Below are positions 19,647 to 29,826 of a DNA stretch of 64,000 nucleotides, one piece after another. The notes beneath the pieces are model-generated. The model was not told where the DNA came from. It was given only the letters and a program-made list of their open reading frames with translations, and made no database searches. Position numbers and translations under genes: made by a program. How positions within the stretch are numbered: position 1 is the first letter of the stretch; each line of letters opens with the position of its first letter. This stretch comes from Rhodopseudomonas rhenobacensis (lineage in GTDB: Bacteria; Pseudomonadota; Alphaproteobacteria; Rhizobiales; Xanthobacteraceae): assembly GCF_014203125.1 (NCBI RefSeq), contig NZ_JACHIH010000001.1, positions 231,546 through 295,545 of the forward strand, written 5' to 3'.

Positions 19647-19943
19647 TTACTGCAGGTCTTCAGGTGAGATATCCTGTCGGCAATGCATAACTCGCGTGAT
19701 TTCAATGGCGTTGGCCACGATGCCGTAGAAAATCACATAGTTGCCGACAACAAAGCTTCTTAACGCGCCGTCAAACTCCGGTCGCGCGCGGCCGACCAAT
19801 GGATTTTCTACGAGCAGTTTGAAGGCCTCTCCAATCTGGTCCAGCAGTCGGTCGGCAGCGTAGCCGTTGTTGGTGGCGACAAATTTCCAGATCGCATCGA
19901 GGTCCGCTTCGGCTCGCGGCCGTTTACGGAATTCACTTGCCAT
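19647..19943 (-). CDS. parE: ParE/RelE-superfamily toxin
   Basis: The 98-residue product (FRKRPRAEADLDAIWKFVA, then NPLVGRARPEFDGALRSFVVG, NYVIFYGI, IEITRVMHCRQDI) has the ParE layout of two helices followed by a beta sheet with conserved Arg residues. ParE toxins poison DNA gyrase. Its ATG overlaps the antitoxin stop by 11 bp. The stop comes 2 bp from that of the convergent proB gene. Confidence 0.88.
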   Translation of the reverse strand: MASEFRKRPRAEADLDAIWKFVATNNGYAADRLLDQIGEAFKLLVENPLVGRARPEFDGALRSFVVGNYVIFYGIVANAIEITRVMHCRQDISPEDLQ

Positions 19944-20208
19944 TTTTCGCGGCAAGTTCCTGCCGACCCCGGGCCTTGATCCGCTCGACGAATTCTCTGG
20001 GATCGATCGCTTCCGCCGGCCCGCTATCGATCCCCTTTTGGATCTCCGCGCGCAACGCTTCCAGCTTGGCGGCGCGAAGAAACTCGCGGTCTTCGAGCAA
20101 GGCCAGCCCGTCGCACATCACCTCGCTCGGGGTGGAGTAGCGACCGCTTTTGACCAATTCGTCGATCAGGTCTTCGAAATGCTTGCCGATGTGATAGCTC
20201 GTTGCCAT
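19933..20208 (-). CDS. parD: ParD-family antitoxin
   Basis: The 91-residue protein has a ribbon-helix-helix N-terminus (SYHIGKHFEDLIDELVKSGRY, then STPSEVMCDGLALLEDRE) and a charged C-terminal tail that would wrap the toxin. GGAGG stands at 5-7 bases before the ATG. As in other ParD proteins, it should neutralise ParE and repress the pair. It lies upstream of and overlapping parE, inside the proB-proA interval. Confidence 0.9.
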   Translation of the reverse strand: MATSYHIGKHFEDLIDELVKSGRYSTPSEVMCDGLALLEDREFLRAAKLEALRAEIQKGIDSGPAEAIDPREFVERIKARGRQELAAKNGK

Positions 20209-20364
20209 GCGCGCCTCCGGTCACCGCAAAAATAGATACGAATCCGGCCGATGGGAAGACCGCCGCGCCGCCACCGCCGGCCCGCTTTCACTGAGCCGCT
20301 TTGACCTGCGGCGCGGGACACCCTATTTTGACGGCAGTCACAAAACTGACGATTTGAGCCCGAC

Positions 20365-21654
20365 ATGACCGCCTCCCTGAAAGCCATCGACGGCGCCGCC
20401 GATCTTCCCGCGATGATGACCGCGCTGGGTGCCGAGGCGCGTGCCGCGGCGCGGGTGCTGGCGATCGCCTCGACCGCGCAGAAGAACCGGGCGCTGGCGG
20501 CGATGGAACGGGCGATCCGGGCTCATGCGGCGGAGATTCTGCGAGCCAATGCCGAGGACGTCGCCGAGGCCAAGGCCGGCGGCACCACCGACGCCTTCGT
20601 CGATCGTCTCACCCTGACGCAGGCCCGGGTCGACGCCATGGCCGACGGCATCGGCATCATCCACGACATCGCCGATCCGGTCGGCGCCGTCACCGAGCGC
20701 TGGCAGCGGCCGAACGGCATGACCATCGAACGGGTCCGGGTGCCGCTCGGCGTCATCGCGGTGATCTTCGAGAGCCGGCCCAACGTCGCCGCCGACGCCG
20801 GCGTGCTGGCGCTGAAGTCCGGCAACGCGGTGATCCTGCGCGGCGGCTCCGACAGTTTCCGCTCCTGCCGCGCCATCCATGATGCGCTGGTCGAGGGGCT
20901 GCGCGAGGCCGGGCTGCCGGAGGCCGCGATCACGCTGGTGCCGGTGCGCGACCGCGCCGCGGTCGGGCTGTTGCTCAGTGGCCTCGACGGCAATGTCGAC
21001 GTCATCGTGCCGCGCGGCGGCAAGAGCCTGGTGGCGCGGGTCGAAGCCGAAGCGCGCGTCCCGGTGTTCGCGCATCTGGAAGGCGTCAATCACGTCTATG
21101 TCGATCGCGCCGCTGATCTCGATATGGCGAAATCCATCGTGCTGAACGCCAAAATGCGCCGGCCCGGGGTGTGCGGCGCCGCCGAGACGCTGCTGGTCGA
21201 CCGCGCCGCGGAGTCAAATCTCGCGCCGCTGGTGACGATGTTGCTCGCGGCCGGCTGCGAGGTGCGCGGCGACGAAGCCGTGCAGCGCGTCGACCCTAGG
21301 GTCAAGCCGGTGGTCGACGCCGATTGGGACACCGAATACGAAGCCCCCATCATTTCGGTGAAGCTGGTCGACGGCGTCGACGACGCGCTTGCCCATATCG
21401 CGCAGCACGGCTCGCACCACACCGAAGCGATCGTCACCGCCGATGAAACAACCGCGGCGAAATTCCTCAACGAGGTCGACGCCGCGATCGTGCTGCATAA
21501 CGCCTCGACGCAATTCGCCGATGGCGGCGAATTCGGCTTCGGCGCCGAGATCGGCATCGCCACCGGCAAATTCCACGCCCGCGGCCCGGTCGGCGCCGAG
21601 CAACTCACCAGCTTCAAATACCGGGTGCACGGCACCGGACAGATCCGCCCGTGA
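20365..21654 (+). CDS. proA: Gamma-glutamyl phosphate reductase
   Basis: The 429-residue protein belongs to the aldehyde dehydrogenase superfamily. It shows [20 protein letters not shown], then [14 protein letters not shown], the catalytic-Cys region [17 protein letters not shown], and [20 protein letters not shown], all standard for ProA. It reduces glutamyl-5-phosphate with NADPH, the second step of proline synthesis after ProB. nadD follows after 30 bp, so proA, nadD and possibly rsfS and rlmH may be one transcript. Confidence 0.97.
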   Translation: MTASLKAIDGAADLPAMMTALGAEARAAARVLAIASTAQKNRALAAMERAIRAHAAEILRANAEDVAEAKAGGTTDAFVDRLTLTQARVDAMADGIGIIHDIADPVGAVTERWQRPNGMTIERVRVPLGVIAVIFESRPNVAADAGVLALKSGNAVILRGGSDSFRSCRAIHDALVEGLREAGLPEAAITLVPVRDRAAVGLLLSGLDGNVDVIVPRGGKSLVARVEAEARVPVFAHLEGVNHVYVDRAADLDMAKSIVLNAKMRRPGVCGAAETLLVDRAAESNLAPLVTMLLAAGCEVRGDEAVQRVDPRVKPVVDADWDTEYEAPIISVKLVDGVDDALAHIAQHGSHHTEAIVTADETTAAKFLNEVDAAIVLHNASTQFADGGEFGFGAEIGIATGKFHARGPVGAEQLTSFKYRVHGTGQIRP

Positions 21655-21684
21655 ACCGCCCCTCGCGCGCGCGCGGAGCCTGAA

Positions 21685-22314
21685 GTGCCGCCACGCTCAG
21701 TTGCGCCGTCCTCGCGGATTCCGCCGCACAGCGACGGCATGCGCATCGGCCTGCTCGGCGGCTCGTTCAACCCGCCGCATCAGGCGCATCGCGACATCAG
21801 CCTGCTGGCGCTGAAACGGCTCGAGCTCGATCGGGTGTGGTGGCTGGTGACGCCGGGCAATCCCTTGAAGGACGTCAGCGGGCTGCAGGATCTCGCCGTC
21901 CGCGCCGCTGCCGCGCAGGCGATGGCCAATGATCCGCGCATCGTCGTCAGCTGTCTCGAGAGCTTCATCGGCACCCGCTATACTGTCGACACCATCGATT
22001 ATCTGCGCCGCCGCTGCAGCAAGGTGCACTTCGTTTGGATCATGGGGGCCGACAATCTCGGGCAATTCCACCGCTGGCAGGGCTGGCGGCGGATCGCCGC
22101 GCAGGTGCCCTTCGCGGTGATCGACCGGCCGCCGCAGAGCCTGCGTGCGCTCGCCGCCCCCGCCGCGCGGGCGCTGGCTTCGTCACGCATCGCCACCCCC
22201 GACGCCGCGCGATTGGCCGATCGCAAGCCGCCGGCCTGGGTGTTTCTCACCGGCATGAAATCCCCGCTGGCGTCCACCGGGTTGCGGAACCCGGACGGCA
22301 GCTGGAAGAAATGA
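21685..22314 (+). CDS. nadD: Nicotinate-nucleotide adenylyltransferase
   Basis: The 209-residue frame starts at a GTG (21685); an ATG at 21739 ([20 protein letters not shown]) also fits. [13 protein letters not shown] is the nucleotidyltransferase (T/H)xGH-type motif, and the end [12 protein letters not shown] resembles ISSTxIR. It joins nicotinate mononucleotide and ATP to make deamido-NAD. It follows proA and precedes rsfS, a frequent bacterial order. The true start is uncertain. Confidence 0.92.
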   Translation: MPPRSVAPSSRIPPHSDGMRIGLLGGSFNPPHQAHRDISLLALKRLELDRVWWLVTPGNPLKDVSGLQDLAVRAAAAQAMANDPRIVVSCLESFIGTRYTVDTIDYLRRRCSKVHFVWIMGADNLGQFHRWQGWRRIAAQVPFAVIDRPPQSLRALAAPAARALASSRIATPDAARLADRKPPAWVFLTGMKSPLASTGLRNPDGSWKK

Positions 22315-22430
22315 CCGCCGCCACGATTGGAATATTGAACCAGTCACCCCATTTGCGTAAGATCACCGCGAGCCGCCGGGATTCGGCGTTCGCGATACAG
22401 TGAAAGGAATGGTCCCTGACCGCATCTGTA

Positions 22431-22886
22431 TTGTCCAAGACTTTAGCGTCGAAGTCTTCGTCGAAGTCGGTTTTACCGAAGCCGCGTAAAACATCGACTG
22501 CTCTTGAGGCATCGACTCCTGTCGCGGTGCTGTCGGCGCGGCCAGACGCCGACCAGACCTTGCAACTGATCCTCTCCCGCCTCGACGACATGAAGGCGGA
22601 AGAAACGGTCACCATCGACCTTCGCGGCAAATCCGCCTTTTCCGATTACCTGGTCGTCACCAGCGGGCGCTCCAACCGCCACGTCGGTTCGGTCGCGGAA
22701 AACGTCGTCAAGGGCCTCAAAGAGGCCGGCGTCGTCAGTCCGCACGTCGAAGGCCTGACCAATTGCGACTGGGTGCTGATCGATTCCGGCGACGTGATCG
22801 TGCACGTGTTCCGCCCCGAGGTCCGGGAGTTCTACAATCTCGAGCGATTGTGGACCCAGGTCCCGGCCGCGGCGAAGACGCTGTAG
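22431..22886 (+). CDS. rsfS: Ribosomal silencing factor RsfS
   Basis: The core domain (ILSRLDDMKAEETVTIDLRG, then SDYLVVTSGRSNRHVGSVAE and WVLIDSGDVIVHVFRPEVRE) is unmistakably RsfS, which binds L14 and blocks subunit joining when nutrients are scarce. The frame begins at a TTG (22431), giving 151 residues with a 40-residue Ser/Lys/Ala-rich lead-in; no ATG fits before the domain. An out-of-frame GTG/ATG at 22400/22409 opens a short frame that ends within rsfS. It sits between nadD and rlmH. Confidence 0.9.
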   Translation: MSKTLASKSSSKSVLPKPRKTSTALEASTPVAVLSARPDADQTLQLILSRLDDMKAEETVTIDLRGKSAFSDYLVVTSGRSNRHVGSVAENVVKGLKEAGVVSPHVEGLTNCDWVLIDSGDVIVHVFRPEVREFYNLERLWTQVPAAAKTL

Positions 22887-22967
22887 GATCGTCTCCCTCG
22901 CCTGCCCGGCTCGCTCGCGCGCCATGCGAGCTTGGTGCGAAGCGACGCGCGGTGCTAGTTTGCGCCG

Positions 22968-23450
22968 ATGCGCGTTGTTGTGATTGCGATCGGCCGTCTG
23001 AAGCAGGGTCCGGAACGGGAATTGGCCGAGCGTTACCGCGAGCGGTTCGACGATCTCGGCCGCAAGCTCGGCTTTCGCGGCCCGGAGATTCATGAAATCG
23101 CCGAAAGCCGCGCCGGCGACGCGCCGAGCCGGATCGCTCAGGAGGCTGCCGCGATCGCGGCGCTGATCCCTGACAGAGCCGTGCTGGTGACGCTGGACGA
23201 GCGCGGCGACAGCCTCGACAGCGCCGCTTTTGCCAAGAAGCTCGGCGGCTGGCGCGACCAATCCACCGCGCAGGCGATTTTCGTGATCGGCGGGGCGGAC
23301 GGACTTTCGCCCGAATTGCGGCGCAAGGCCAAGCTGAGCGTTTCGTTCGGAGCCGCGACCTGGCCGCATCAGATGGTTCGCGTCATGCTCCTGGAGCAAC
23401 TGTATCGGGCCGCGACAATCCTGTCGGGGCACCCCTATCATCGAGTCTGA
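22968..23450 (+). CDS. rlmH: 23S rRNA pseudouridine-1915 N3-methyltransferase
   Basis: The 160-residue protein has the SPOUT knot features: MRVVVIAIGRLK at the start, LDERGDSLDSAAFA, IFVIGGADGLSPELR (SAM-binding loop) and MVRVMLLEQLYRA with the terminal HPYHR. It methylates pseudouridine 1915 in helix 69 of 23S rRNA. It lies 81 bp after rsfS, a common pairing, and 19 bp before the EnvC-like gene. Confidence 0.96.
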   Translation: MRVVVIAIGRLKQGPERELAERYRERFDDLGRKLGFRGPEIHEIAESRAGDAPSRIAQEAAAIAALIPDRAVLVTLDERGDSLDSAAFAKKLGGWRDQSTAQAIFVIGGADGLSPELRRKAKLSVSFGAATWPHQMVRVMLLEQLYRAATILSGHPYHRV

Positions 23451-23469
23451 CGAGAGCGCCGACCCCTTG

Positions 23470-24816
23470 ATGCAGACACCGCGGCCCCCCATGACACTGG
23501 GTCACACGGCGGCTTTGCTCCGTCCGGGCGCGGCTGCGCTGATGGCGGGCGTGATCGCCGCCGGCGCGATGCTGTCGCAGGCCCAGGCGCAAAGCGCCGC
23601 GCCGCCGGTCGATCTGATCCGGCAGCGCGAGCAGGAGCTCGAAGCCGCCCGCGCCCAGCAGAAGAGCGCCGCGGAATTGCGCGACAAGCTCAAGGCCGAG
23701 ATCACCGCGATCGGCGAGGATCGCACCAAGCTCAACGAGCAACTGATCGATATCGCCGCACGCGTGCGCGGCATCGAGACCAGCATCGGCGAGGCCGAGG
23801 CGCGGCTGCGGCCGCTCGACGTTCGCGAGCAGCAGGTCCGCGGCTCGCTGGAATCCCGTCGCGCCGAGATCGGCGAAGTGCTGGCGGCGCTGCAGCGCGC
23901 CGGTCGCCGCGCCCCGCCGGCGCTGTTGGTGCGGCCGGAAGACGCGCTGCAATCGCTGCGCACCGCGATGCTGCTCGGCGCCGTGGTGCCGGAGATGCGG
24001 GTGCGCGCCGATCAACTGGTCGCCGACCTCGGCGAACTGATCAGTCTGCGCAAGACCATCGCGGCCGAACGCGATCAGCTCGCCGCTGACCGTGCCAAGC
24101 TGAACGAAGATCAATTGCGGCTCGCCTCGCTGGTCGAGGAACGGCAGAAGAAACAGAGCGCCGCCGAAAAGGACATGGAAGCCGAACGCGCCCGCGCCGT
24201 GACGCTGTCGCGCCAGGTCGACAGCCTACAGGACCTGATCGGCAAGATGGAACAGGATCTCAAGAGCGCCGCCAAGGCGGCGGCCACCGCCAATCTGCAG
24301 GGCGCGCCGACCGCGGCGAACGGCAAGCCGAATCTGGCGGCGCTGCGCGATCCCGGCCGGCTCAGCCCGGCGATCTCATTCGCCTCCGCCAAGGGACTTT
24401 TTGCGCTTCCGGTTAACGGCAGCAAGATTCGCGACTTCGGCCGTCCCGACGGCGTCGGCGGCGTCGAGAAGGGTATTTCGGTGGCAACGCGCCCCGGCGC
24501 CCAGGTCACAACTCCGTGCGATGGCTGGGTTGTGTATTCGGGACCGTTTCGCAGCTATGGACAACTCTTGATCCTGAATGCCGGTGGCGGGTATCATGTG
24601 TTGATCGCCGGGATGGAGCGCATTTCGGTTAACATCGGCCAGTTTGTGCTCACGGGAGAGCCTGTCGCAACTATGGGATCGAGCTCCCGCGTTGCTTCCA
24701 TCCTCGCGGCGAATGCGAGCCAGCCCGTGCTCTATATCGAGTTCCGTAAAGACGGCACTCCGATCGATTCAGGCCCATGGTGGGCCGCAAATGAAGGCGA
24801 AAAGGTTCGCGGATGA
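23470..24816 (+). CDS. EnvC-like murein hydrolase activator (degenerate M23/LytM)
   Basis: The 448-residue protein has a signal-like N-terminus (LMAGVIAAGAMLSQAQAQS), a long coiled coil (about 50-265, runs of Glu/Lys/Arg) and a C-terminal LytM domain (about 320-445). The zinc ligands are replaced: the usual HxxxD reads EKGISVA, and the HxH strand reads YHVLIAGM. That is as expected for an activator of amidases rather than an active endopeptidase. It overlaps ctpA by 4 bp (ATGA), so the two are translationally coupled. It probably controls septal peptidoglycan cleavage in the periplasm. Confidence 0.88.
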   Translation: MQTPRPPMTLGHTAALLRPGAAALMAGVIAAGAMLSQAQAQSAAPPVDLIRQREQELEAARAQQKSAAELRDKLKAEITAIGEDRTKLNEQLIDIAARVRGIETSIGEAEARLRPLDVREQQVRGSLESRRAEIGEVLAALQRAGRRAPPALLVRPEDALQSLRTAMLLGAVVPEMRVRADQLVADLGELISLRKTIAAERDQLAADRAKLNEDQLRLASLVEERQKKQSAAEKDMEAERARAVTLSRQVDSLQDLIGKMEQDLKSAAKAAATANLQGAPTAANGKPNLAALRDPGRLSPAISFASAKGLFALPVNGSKIRDFGRPDGVGGVEKGISVATRPGAQVTTPCDGWVVYSGPFRSYGQLLILNAGGGYHVLIAGMERISVNIGQFVLTGEPVATMGSSSRVASILAANASQPVLYIEFRKDGTPIDSGPWWAANEGEKVRG

Positions 24817-26183
24817 TGCGCAAGACTTCGGTAATTCTGCTGAGCGTTGCCACCGGCGCGGCGCTCACATTGTTCGTGACCCAACCGCGATCGATCCTGA
24901 TGGGATCCTCCGCGCGGGCCGCGACCTCCGACACCTATCGCCAGCTCAATCTGTTCGGCGACGTATTCGAACGGGTGCGCAGCGACTACGTCGAAAAGCC
25001 CGACGACTCCAAATTGGTCGAATCCGCGATCAGCGGCATGCTGACCGGGCTCGATCCGCATTCCAGCTACATGGATGCCAAGAGCTTCCGCGACATGCAG
25101 GTGCAGACCCGCGGTGAGTTCGGCGGTCTCGGCATCGAAGTCACCATGGAAGACGGCCTGATCAAGGTGGTGTCGCCGATCGACGATACCCCGGCCTCGA
25201 AGGCCGGCATCATGGCCAACGACATCATCACCAATCTCGACGACGAAGCGGTGCAGGGCCTGACCCTCAACCAGGCGGTCGAGAAGATGCGCGGCCCGGT
25301 CAACACCAAGATCCGGCTGAAGATCGTCCGCAAGGGCCAGGACAATCCGATCGACGTCACGCTGGTGCGCGACAACATTCGCGTCCGCTCGGTGCGCGCC
25401 CGCGTCGAAGGCGACGACATCGGCTACATCCGCATCACCACCTTCAACGAGCAGACCACCGAAGGCCTGAAGCGCGAACTCGCAGCGCTCACCACCCAGA
25501 TCGGCAGCGACAAGCTGAAGGGCTGGATTCTCGACCTGCGCAACAACCCGGGCGGCCTTTTGGAAGAAGCCGTGACGGTGTCGGATGCGTTCCTCGATCG
25601 CGGCGAAATCGTCTCCACCCGCGGCCGCAACGCCGAGGAAACCCAGCGCCGCGCCGCCCATTCGGGCGACCTCGCCAAGGGCAAGCAGATCATCGTGCTG
25701 ATCAACGGCGGCTCGGCCTCGGCGTCGGAAATCGTCGCCGGCGCGCTGCAGGATCACAAGCGCGCCACGCTGGTCGGCACCCGTTCGTTCGGCAAGGGTT
25801 CGGTGCAGACCATCATTCCGCTAGGTTCCGGCAACGGCGCGCTGCGGCTGACCACGGCGCGATACTTCACGCCGTCCGGCAAGTCGATCCAGGCCAAGGG
25901 CATCACCCCGGACATCGAAGTGCTGCAGGACGTGCCCGACGAGATCAAGTCGCGCACCGACACCAAGGGCGAAGCCTCGCTGCGCGGCCATCTCAAGGCC
26001 GAAGGCGACGAGAAGACCGGCTCGCAGTCCTACGTCCCGCCGGAAGCCAAGGACGACAAGGCGCTGAAGATGGCGGCCGACCTGTTGCACGGCGTCAAGG
26101 TCAACGCCACCGCGCCGGCGGCCGCGCCCGCCACCGGCGACAAGGCGGCGATCGACAAGCCGGCCGGCAAGGTCGAGAACTAA
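24813..26183 (+). CDS. ctpA: S41 C-terminal processing protease
   Basis: The 456-residue protein has an N-terminal signal ([15 protein letters not shown]), the DPHSSYM motif, a PDZ domain ([20 protein letters not shown], about 105-185) and the S41 catalytic domain with [11 protein letters not shown], Ser in [10 protein letters not shown] (about 302) and Lys in [10 protein letters not shown] (about 327). It cleaves periplasmic proteins near their C-termini, probably including peptidoglycan hydrolases, which fits its coupling to the EnvC-like gene. The C-terminal 60 residues are Ala/Lys-rich and less conserved. Confidence 0.95.
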   Translation: MMRKTSVILLSVATGAALTLFVTQPRSILMGSSARAATSDTYRQLNLFGDVFERVRSDYVEKPDDSKLVESAISGMLTGLDPHSSYMDAKSFRDMQVQTRGEFGGLGIEVTMEDGLIKVVSPIDDTPASKAGIMANDIITNLDDEAVQGLTLNQAVEKMRGPVNTKIRLKIVRKGQDNPIDVTLVRDNIRVRSVRARVEGDDIGYIRITTFNEQTTEGLKRELAALTTQIGSDKLKGWILDLRNNPGGLLEEAVTVSDAFLDRGEIVSTRGRNAEETQRRAAHSGDLAKGKQIIVLINGGSASASEIVAGALQDHKRATLVGTRSFGKGSVQTIIPLGSGNGALRLTTARYFTPSGKSIQAKGITPDIEVLQDVPDEIKSRTDTKGEASLRGHLKAEGDEKTGSQSYVPPEAKDDKALKMAADLLHGVKVNATAPAAAPATGDKAAIDKPAGKVEN

Positions 26184-26224
26184 GCCGCGCTCGCCGCGCC
26201 CGACCGAGACTGGCATGATCCAAG

Positions 26225-26250
26225 AGGGCGGCTTCCGGGCCGCCCTTTTT
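26225..26250 (+). terminator. Intrinsic terminator after ctpA
   Basis: An 8-bp GC-rich stem AGGGCGGC/GCCGCCCT with a 6-nt loop is followed by TTTTG. It begins 41 bp after the ctpA stop. Confidence 0.75.
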
Positions 26251-26323
26251 GCTGTCCGCAGGCGTCAGCCGATTCGCCGACCCATGGTATTGTCGCCGCG
26301 GCTGATTCGGGAGGTCCCTTGCC

Positions 26324-27601
26324 GTGACAACGGACGAACTGAGCGCGCCGCTGGGACAAAAGCGGCCGGCGAAGCGGGAGTTTCGGCTGCCGTTCTCCGG
26401 AACTCAGGCGATCGCCGCGCTGCTCGGCCTGGTGCTGCTGGCGTTTTTCGGCTTTGCGATTTTCAACAGCAATCCGCAGGGCGGCGAACCGATGGTGCGG
26501 ATGGCGATCCGCCCCGAGCCCGCCGCCGACAAGCCGCCGGCTGCCGATGCCGCCAAGGCCGGCAAGACCGAAACCCACGACACCGCCGCCAAGGCCGAGA
26601 GACACGACAAGGCCCCGCCCGCCGAACTGCCCGGCCAGAAGACCGTCACCATCATCGACGGCTCCAGCGGCGCGCGCCAGCAGGTGGTGATTCCCGGCGA
26701 CGGCAGCGAGGCTGCCGCCGCGCCCGCGGCCAATATCGATCCGAAGCTGTTGGAAAAGAGCCGCTACGGCATGATCCCGGTGATCGCCGACGGGGTGAAG
26801 CCGTTCAACGCCTATGCCAGCGCCAGCGACGCCGATCGCGCCAAGGCCGCGCGGCTGCCGAGCATCGCCATCGTGGTCGGCGGGCTCGGCGTCGGCGCCG
26901 CCAAGACCACCGACGCCATCATGAAACTGCCCGCCGCGGTGACGCTGGCGTTCACGCCCTACGGCTCCGATCCGGCCAAGCTGGTGGAACGCGCCCGCGC
27001 CCAGCGCCACGAAATACTGCTGCAGATCCCGATGGAGCCGTTCGACTATCCGGACAACGATCCGGGGCCGCAGACGCTGCTGACCTCGCTGCCGCCGGAG
27101 CAGAACATCGACCGGCTGCATTGGCACCTCAGCCGGTTCCAGGGCTACATCGGCCTCACCAATTTCATGGGCGGCCGCTTCGTCACCGTCGATGCGTCGC
27201 TGCAACCGATCGTCCGCGAGGCCGCCAAGCGCGGGCTCGGCTATCTCGACGACGGCGCCTCGCCGCGCAGTCTTGCGACCACGATCGCGGCCGGGCAGCC
27301 GCTGCCGTTCGCCAAGGCCGATCTCAGCATCGATGCGGTGCCGACTGCGCTGGAAATCGACAAGGCGCTGTATCGGCTGGAAAGCCTGGCGCGGGACAAC
27401 GGCAACGCCGTCGGCGTCGCCTCGGCGTTGCCGATCTCGATCGAGCGAATCGCCGCCTGGAGCCGATCGCTGGAAAGCCGCGGCCTGCTTTTGGTGCCAT
27501 TGACAACCGCGATGCTGAAATCAAAATCCGGCCAGGGCGGGGCTGCGCAGGTTCCGGCCGCCGCCGCCGAGCCGGCGGGACATGCGGCCAAATCACATTA
27601 G
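26324..27601 (+). CDS. Divergent polysaccharide deacetylase family protein
   Basis: The 425-residue protein starts at GTG 26324 after GGGAGG. It has one N-terminal membrane anchor ([18 protein letters not shown], about 30-47), an Ala/Lys/Pro-rich linker to about 165, then the divergent deacetylase (DUF610/YibQ) domain: [43 protein letters not shown] and GLGYLDDG. The family is related to NodB-fold deacetylases but lacks their standard metal triad. It is usually found after envC and ctpA, which points to envelope maintenance. Confidence 0.9.
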   Translation: MTTDELSAPLGQKRPAKREFRLPFSGTQAIAALLGLVLLAFFGFAIFNSNPQGGEPMVRMAIRPEPAADKPPAADAAKAGKTETHDTAAKAERHDKAPPAELPGQKTVTIIDGSSGARQQVVIPGDGSEAAAAPAANIDPKLLEKSRYGMIPVIADGVKPFNAYASASDADRAKAARLPSIAIVVGGLGVGAAKTTDAIMKLPAAVTLAFTPYGSDPAKLVERARAQRHEILLQIPMEPFDYPDNDPGPQTLLTSLPPEQNIDRLHWHLSRFQGYIGLTNFMGGRFVTVDASLQPIVREAAKRGLGYLDDGASPRSLATTIAAGQPLPFAKADLSIDAVPTALEIDKALYRLESLARDNGNAVGVASALPISIERIAAWSRSLESRGLLLVPLTTAMLKSKSGQGGAAQVPAAAAEPAGHAAKSH

Positions 27602-27723
27602 CTCCGACAGATCCGGAGATTGATTGCTGTCTGTTTCGCTGCGCTTTGCGCATAAGATGTCGTGAGGTCAGGCGCGGCCGACGAGATCTGACCCGAACGT
27701 CTCACTGCAAAGGCTCTGATCGC

Positions 27724-28257
27724 ATGACCCGTTACGATGACCTGCCCTACCGGACCTGTGTCGGCATGATGCTGCTCAACGCGGAGGGGCTGGTGTTTAT
27801 CGGGCGCCGTCTCGGCGGCATCGAGCACGTCGACGAATCGCACGTCTGGCAGATGCCGCAGGGCGGCGTCGATCCCGGCGAAGACCCCTGGTCTGCGGCC
27901 AAGCGCGAGCTGTACGAGGAAACCAGCGTCAAATCGGTCGAGAAGCTCGGCGAGATCGCCGACTGGCTGATCTACGACATCCCCCGCACCGTGGCGGGGC
28001 GCAGCTGGAAGGGCCGTTATCGCGGGCAGCGGCAGAAGTGGTACGCGGTGCGCTTCACCGGCGACGATTCCGAGATCGACGTGGTGTCGCCGGGCGGCGG
28101 CCACAAGGCCGAGTTCATCAGCTGGCGCTGGGAGCCGATGCAGAATCTGCCCGAGCTGATCGTGCCGTTCAAGCGCCCGGTCTATGAGCGCGTGGTCAAG
28201 GAATTTGCCGCGCTGGCGCAGGGCGGCAAGGCGAAGGTCTCCGGCGGCGGCAGCTGA
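27724..28257 (+). CDS. rppH: RNA pyrophosphohydrolase RppH (Nudix), copy 1
   Basis: The 177-residue protein starts at ATG 27724; the longer open frame is out of phase with the neighbour. The Nudix box [20 protein letters not shown] ends TSV instead of TGV. The flanks [20 protein letters not shown] and the late [12 protein letters not shown] are typical of RppH, which removes pyrophosphate from 5'-triphosphate RNA to start decay. It ends the envC-ctpA-deacetylase run in many relatives. A second copy lies at 29827. Confidence 0.93.
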   Translation: MTRYDDLPYRTCVGMMLLNAEGLVFIGRRLGGIEHVDESHVWQMPQGGVDPGEDPWSAAKRELYEETSVKSVEKLGEIADWLIYDIPRTVAGRSWKGRYRGQRQKWYAVRFTGDDSEIDVVSPGGGHKAEFISWRWEPMQNLPELIVPFKRPVYERVVKEFAALAQGGKAKVSGGGS

Positions 28258-28274
28258 GCGCAAAAGTGGAAACT

Positions 28275-28390
28275 GTCATTCCGGGGCACGAGCAGCGAAG
28301 CTGCGAGTGAGCCCGGAATCCAGTATTCCAGGGCGGTGATTACTGGATTCCGGGTTCGCTCGGCCTAACGGCCTCGCGCCCCGGAATGAC
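28275..28390. repeat. Palindromic repeat, family A (copy 1)
   Basis: A 116-bp palindrome opens GTCATTCCGGGGCACGAG and closes CTCGCGCCCCGGAATGAC. Inner arms (GCCCGGAATCCAGTA and TACTGGATTCCGGG) are also complementary. Further copies are at 37027, 40775 and 41632. It sits between convergent genes and could act as a terminator or fold in RNA. Confidence 0.85.
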
Positions 28391-28450
28391 GGCCTCATTT
28401 TCGGTCGAACGCCATCAATCAAATCGACCAGCCACTCACAACACTCCGGT

Positions 28451-29572
28451 CTAAATCACCGCCGCCGCACCATCCCGCTCCGGCGCCAGTGCCGCGCGCA
28501 AAATGTGATCGCAATACGCCTTCAGCACGTGATGCGTAAACGCGTTGTCGCGCGCCGCCTTCGCCATGCTGAGCAGCCGATCCTTGTCGGCGAGCGCCGC
28601 CACCACCGCGCGCTCCAGGCCGCCCGGCTCGACGTCGTAGTAGACCGCGTGCACGCCGCCCAGCATCGGGGCGTGACGCAGGATGGTCGGATGATTGATC
28701 ACCGGCACCGCCTGCACGATCGCCGCTTCGTAATGCCGGTAGCAGTCCCAGCCCATGCCTTCCGGCGACCACGCCAGCCAGGAATGCGACATCCGCTCGA
28801 GAAAAGCCTCGTAGGGCAGCCGCTCGGTCGGCTGATCGATCCGGTAGCCCAAAGCTCTCAGCCGCTCCAGCTCCGGCACGCCGGCGCTGCGCACCGTCGA
28901 ATTGCCTTTGACCGAACCCGAGAAGAAGATGTCGTGGGTCTTCTCCGGAAACGCCGCGTCGCGCCAGCGCTCGTCATATTTGAACTGCGGCAGCGAGATC
29001 GGCTGCAGCTTGTCCATCCGCGCCCGCCATTTGTCGCTGTTACGATAGCGCAGCGTCGGCAGATGCGGATGGATGGTGCCGTACAGCACCTGCCACTTGT
29101 CGACCGGCAATTCGCGCTTGAAGAACACCTTGGCCCTGTCGAGCAGGAACACCGAATCGGTGCCGATGCCGAACGAATCGTCCATGTCGATGGCGACCAG
29201 CGGCACCGGGACCTTGGCCCAGCGCAGCACCTCGACGCCGAATTGCCGCGTCAGCGACGCCCACGGATGCCGCGGCGTGTTGAACGGCGCGCGCGCCCAA
29301 TAGCGCGGATGCCACGGCGAGTAGCGCACCGTATTGGCAATCACCACGTCGTAGCGGCCCTCGGCCGCGGCGCGCAGTTCTTGCAGCACGCGGTCCGGCG
29401 TCGAGAAGCCGTCGATGTCGGGAAAATCCTCGGAGCGCTTGGTCGCGGTCCACAATAGCGTGGTCTGCGCGGGATACTGTTTCTTGAAATAGCCGCTGCC
29501 GATTTCCAGGATCCGGAGCCGCGAGACATCGAACTGCGGGGCCGCGCGCTCTGGATTGCCTGACACCACCAT
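28451..29572 (-). CDS. Glycosyltransferase-like protein
   Basis: The product is 373 residues from the ATG at 29572; a start at 29686 would add a low-complexity lead. The middle, with DIFFSGSVKGNSTVRSAGV, then SHSWLAWSPEGMGWDCYRHYEA and VPVINHPTI, resembles the nucleotide-sugar-binding C-terminal domain of group 1/exostosin-like glycosyltransferases. The N-terminal RILEIGSGYFKKQYP resembles a Rossmann strand. It has no signal peptide. It is flanked by two RppH-like genes, so its pathway is not clear from context. Sugar specificity is unknown. Confidence 0.6.
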   Translation of the reverse strand: MVVSGNPERAAPQFDVSRLRILEIGSGYFKKQYPAQTTLLWTATKRSEDFPDIDGFSTPDRVLQELRAAAEGRYDVVIANTVRYSPWHPRYWARAPFNTPRHPWASLTRQFGVEVLRWAKVPVPLVAIDMDDSFGIGTDSVFLLDRAKVFFKRELPVDKWQVLYGTIHPHLPTLRYRNSDKWRARMDKLQPISLPQFKYDERWRDAAFPEKTHDIFFSGSVKGNSTVRSAGVPELERLRALGYRIDQPTERLPYEAFLERMSHSWLAWSPEGMGWDCYRHYEAAIVQAVPVINHPTILRHAPMLGGVHAVYYDVEPGGLERAVVAALADKDRLLSMAKAARDNAFTHHVLKAYCDHILRAALAPERDGAAAVI

Positions 29573-29826
29573 CACATCCCAACACTGCGCCGGCGCCGCC
29601 GGCCTTCGCCGAGCCGTGGCCCGGCGGCACGCGGCTTCGGTAGCACGCGGCTTGGCGGCGTTCAATGAAACGGCCGGTCCCGCCACGGCTGGGCGGATCT
29701 TGCGTTAGCGCAATGCCACGGGCCGCCGTCGCGATCACATTATCCGGGCGCACTTGATCGTCGCTGGCGTTTGCGACAGCGTGTCGGTGTCGCGATTGCC
29801 AGCCTCCGCTGGAGAACCAGGATCCC

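Noticed and set aside
26215-28257. 680-codon frame joining the deacetylase region to RppH
   Set aside because: Only its last 177 residues (RppH) are protein-like; the rest is out of frame with the deacetylase gene, so it is not a fusion.
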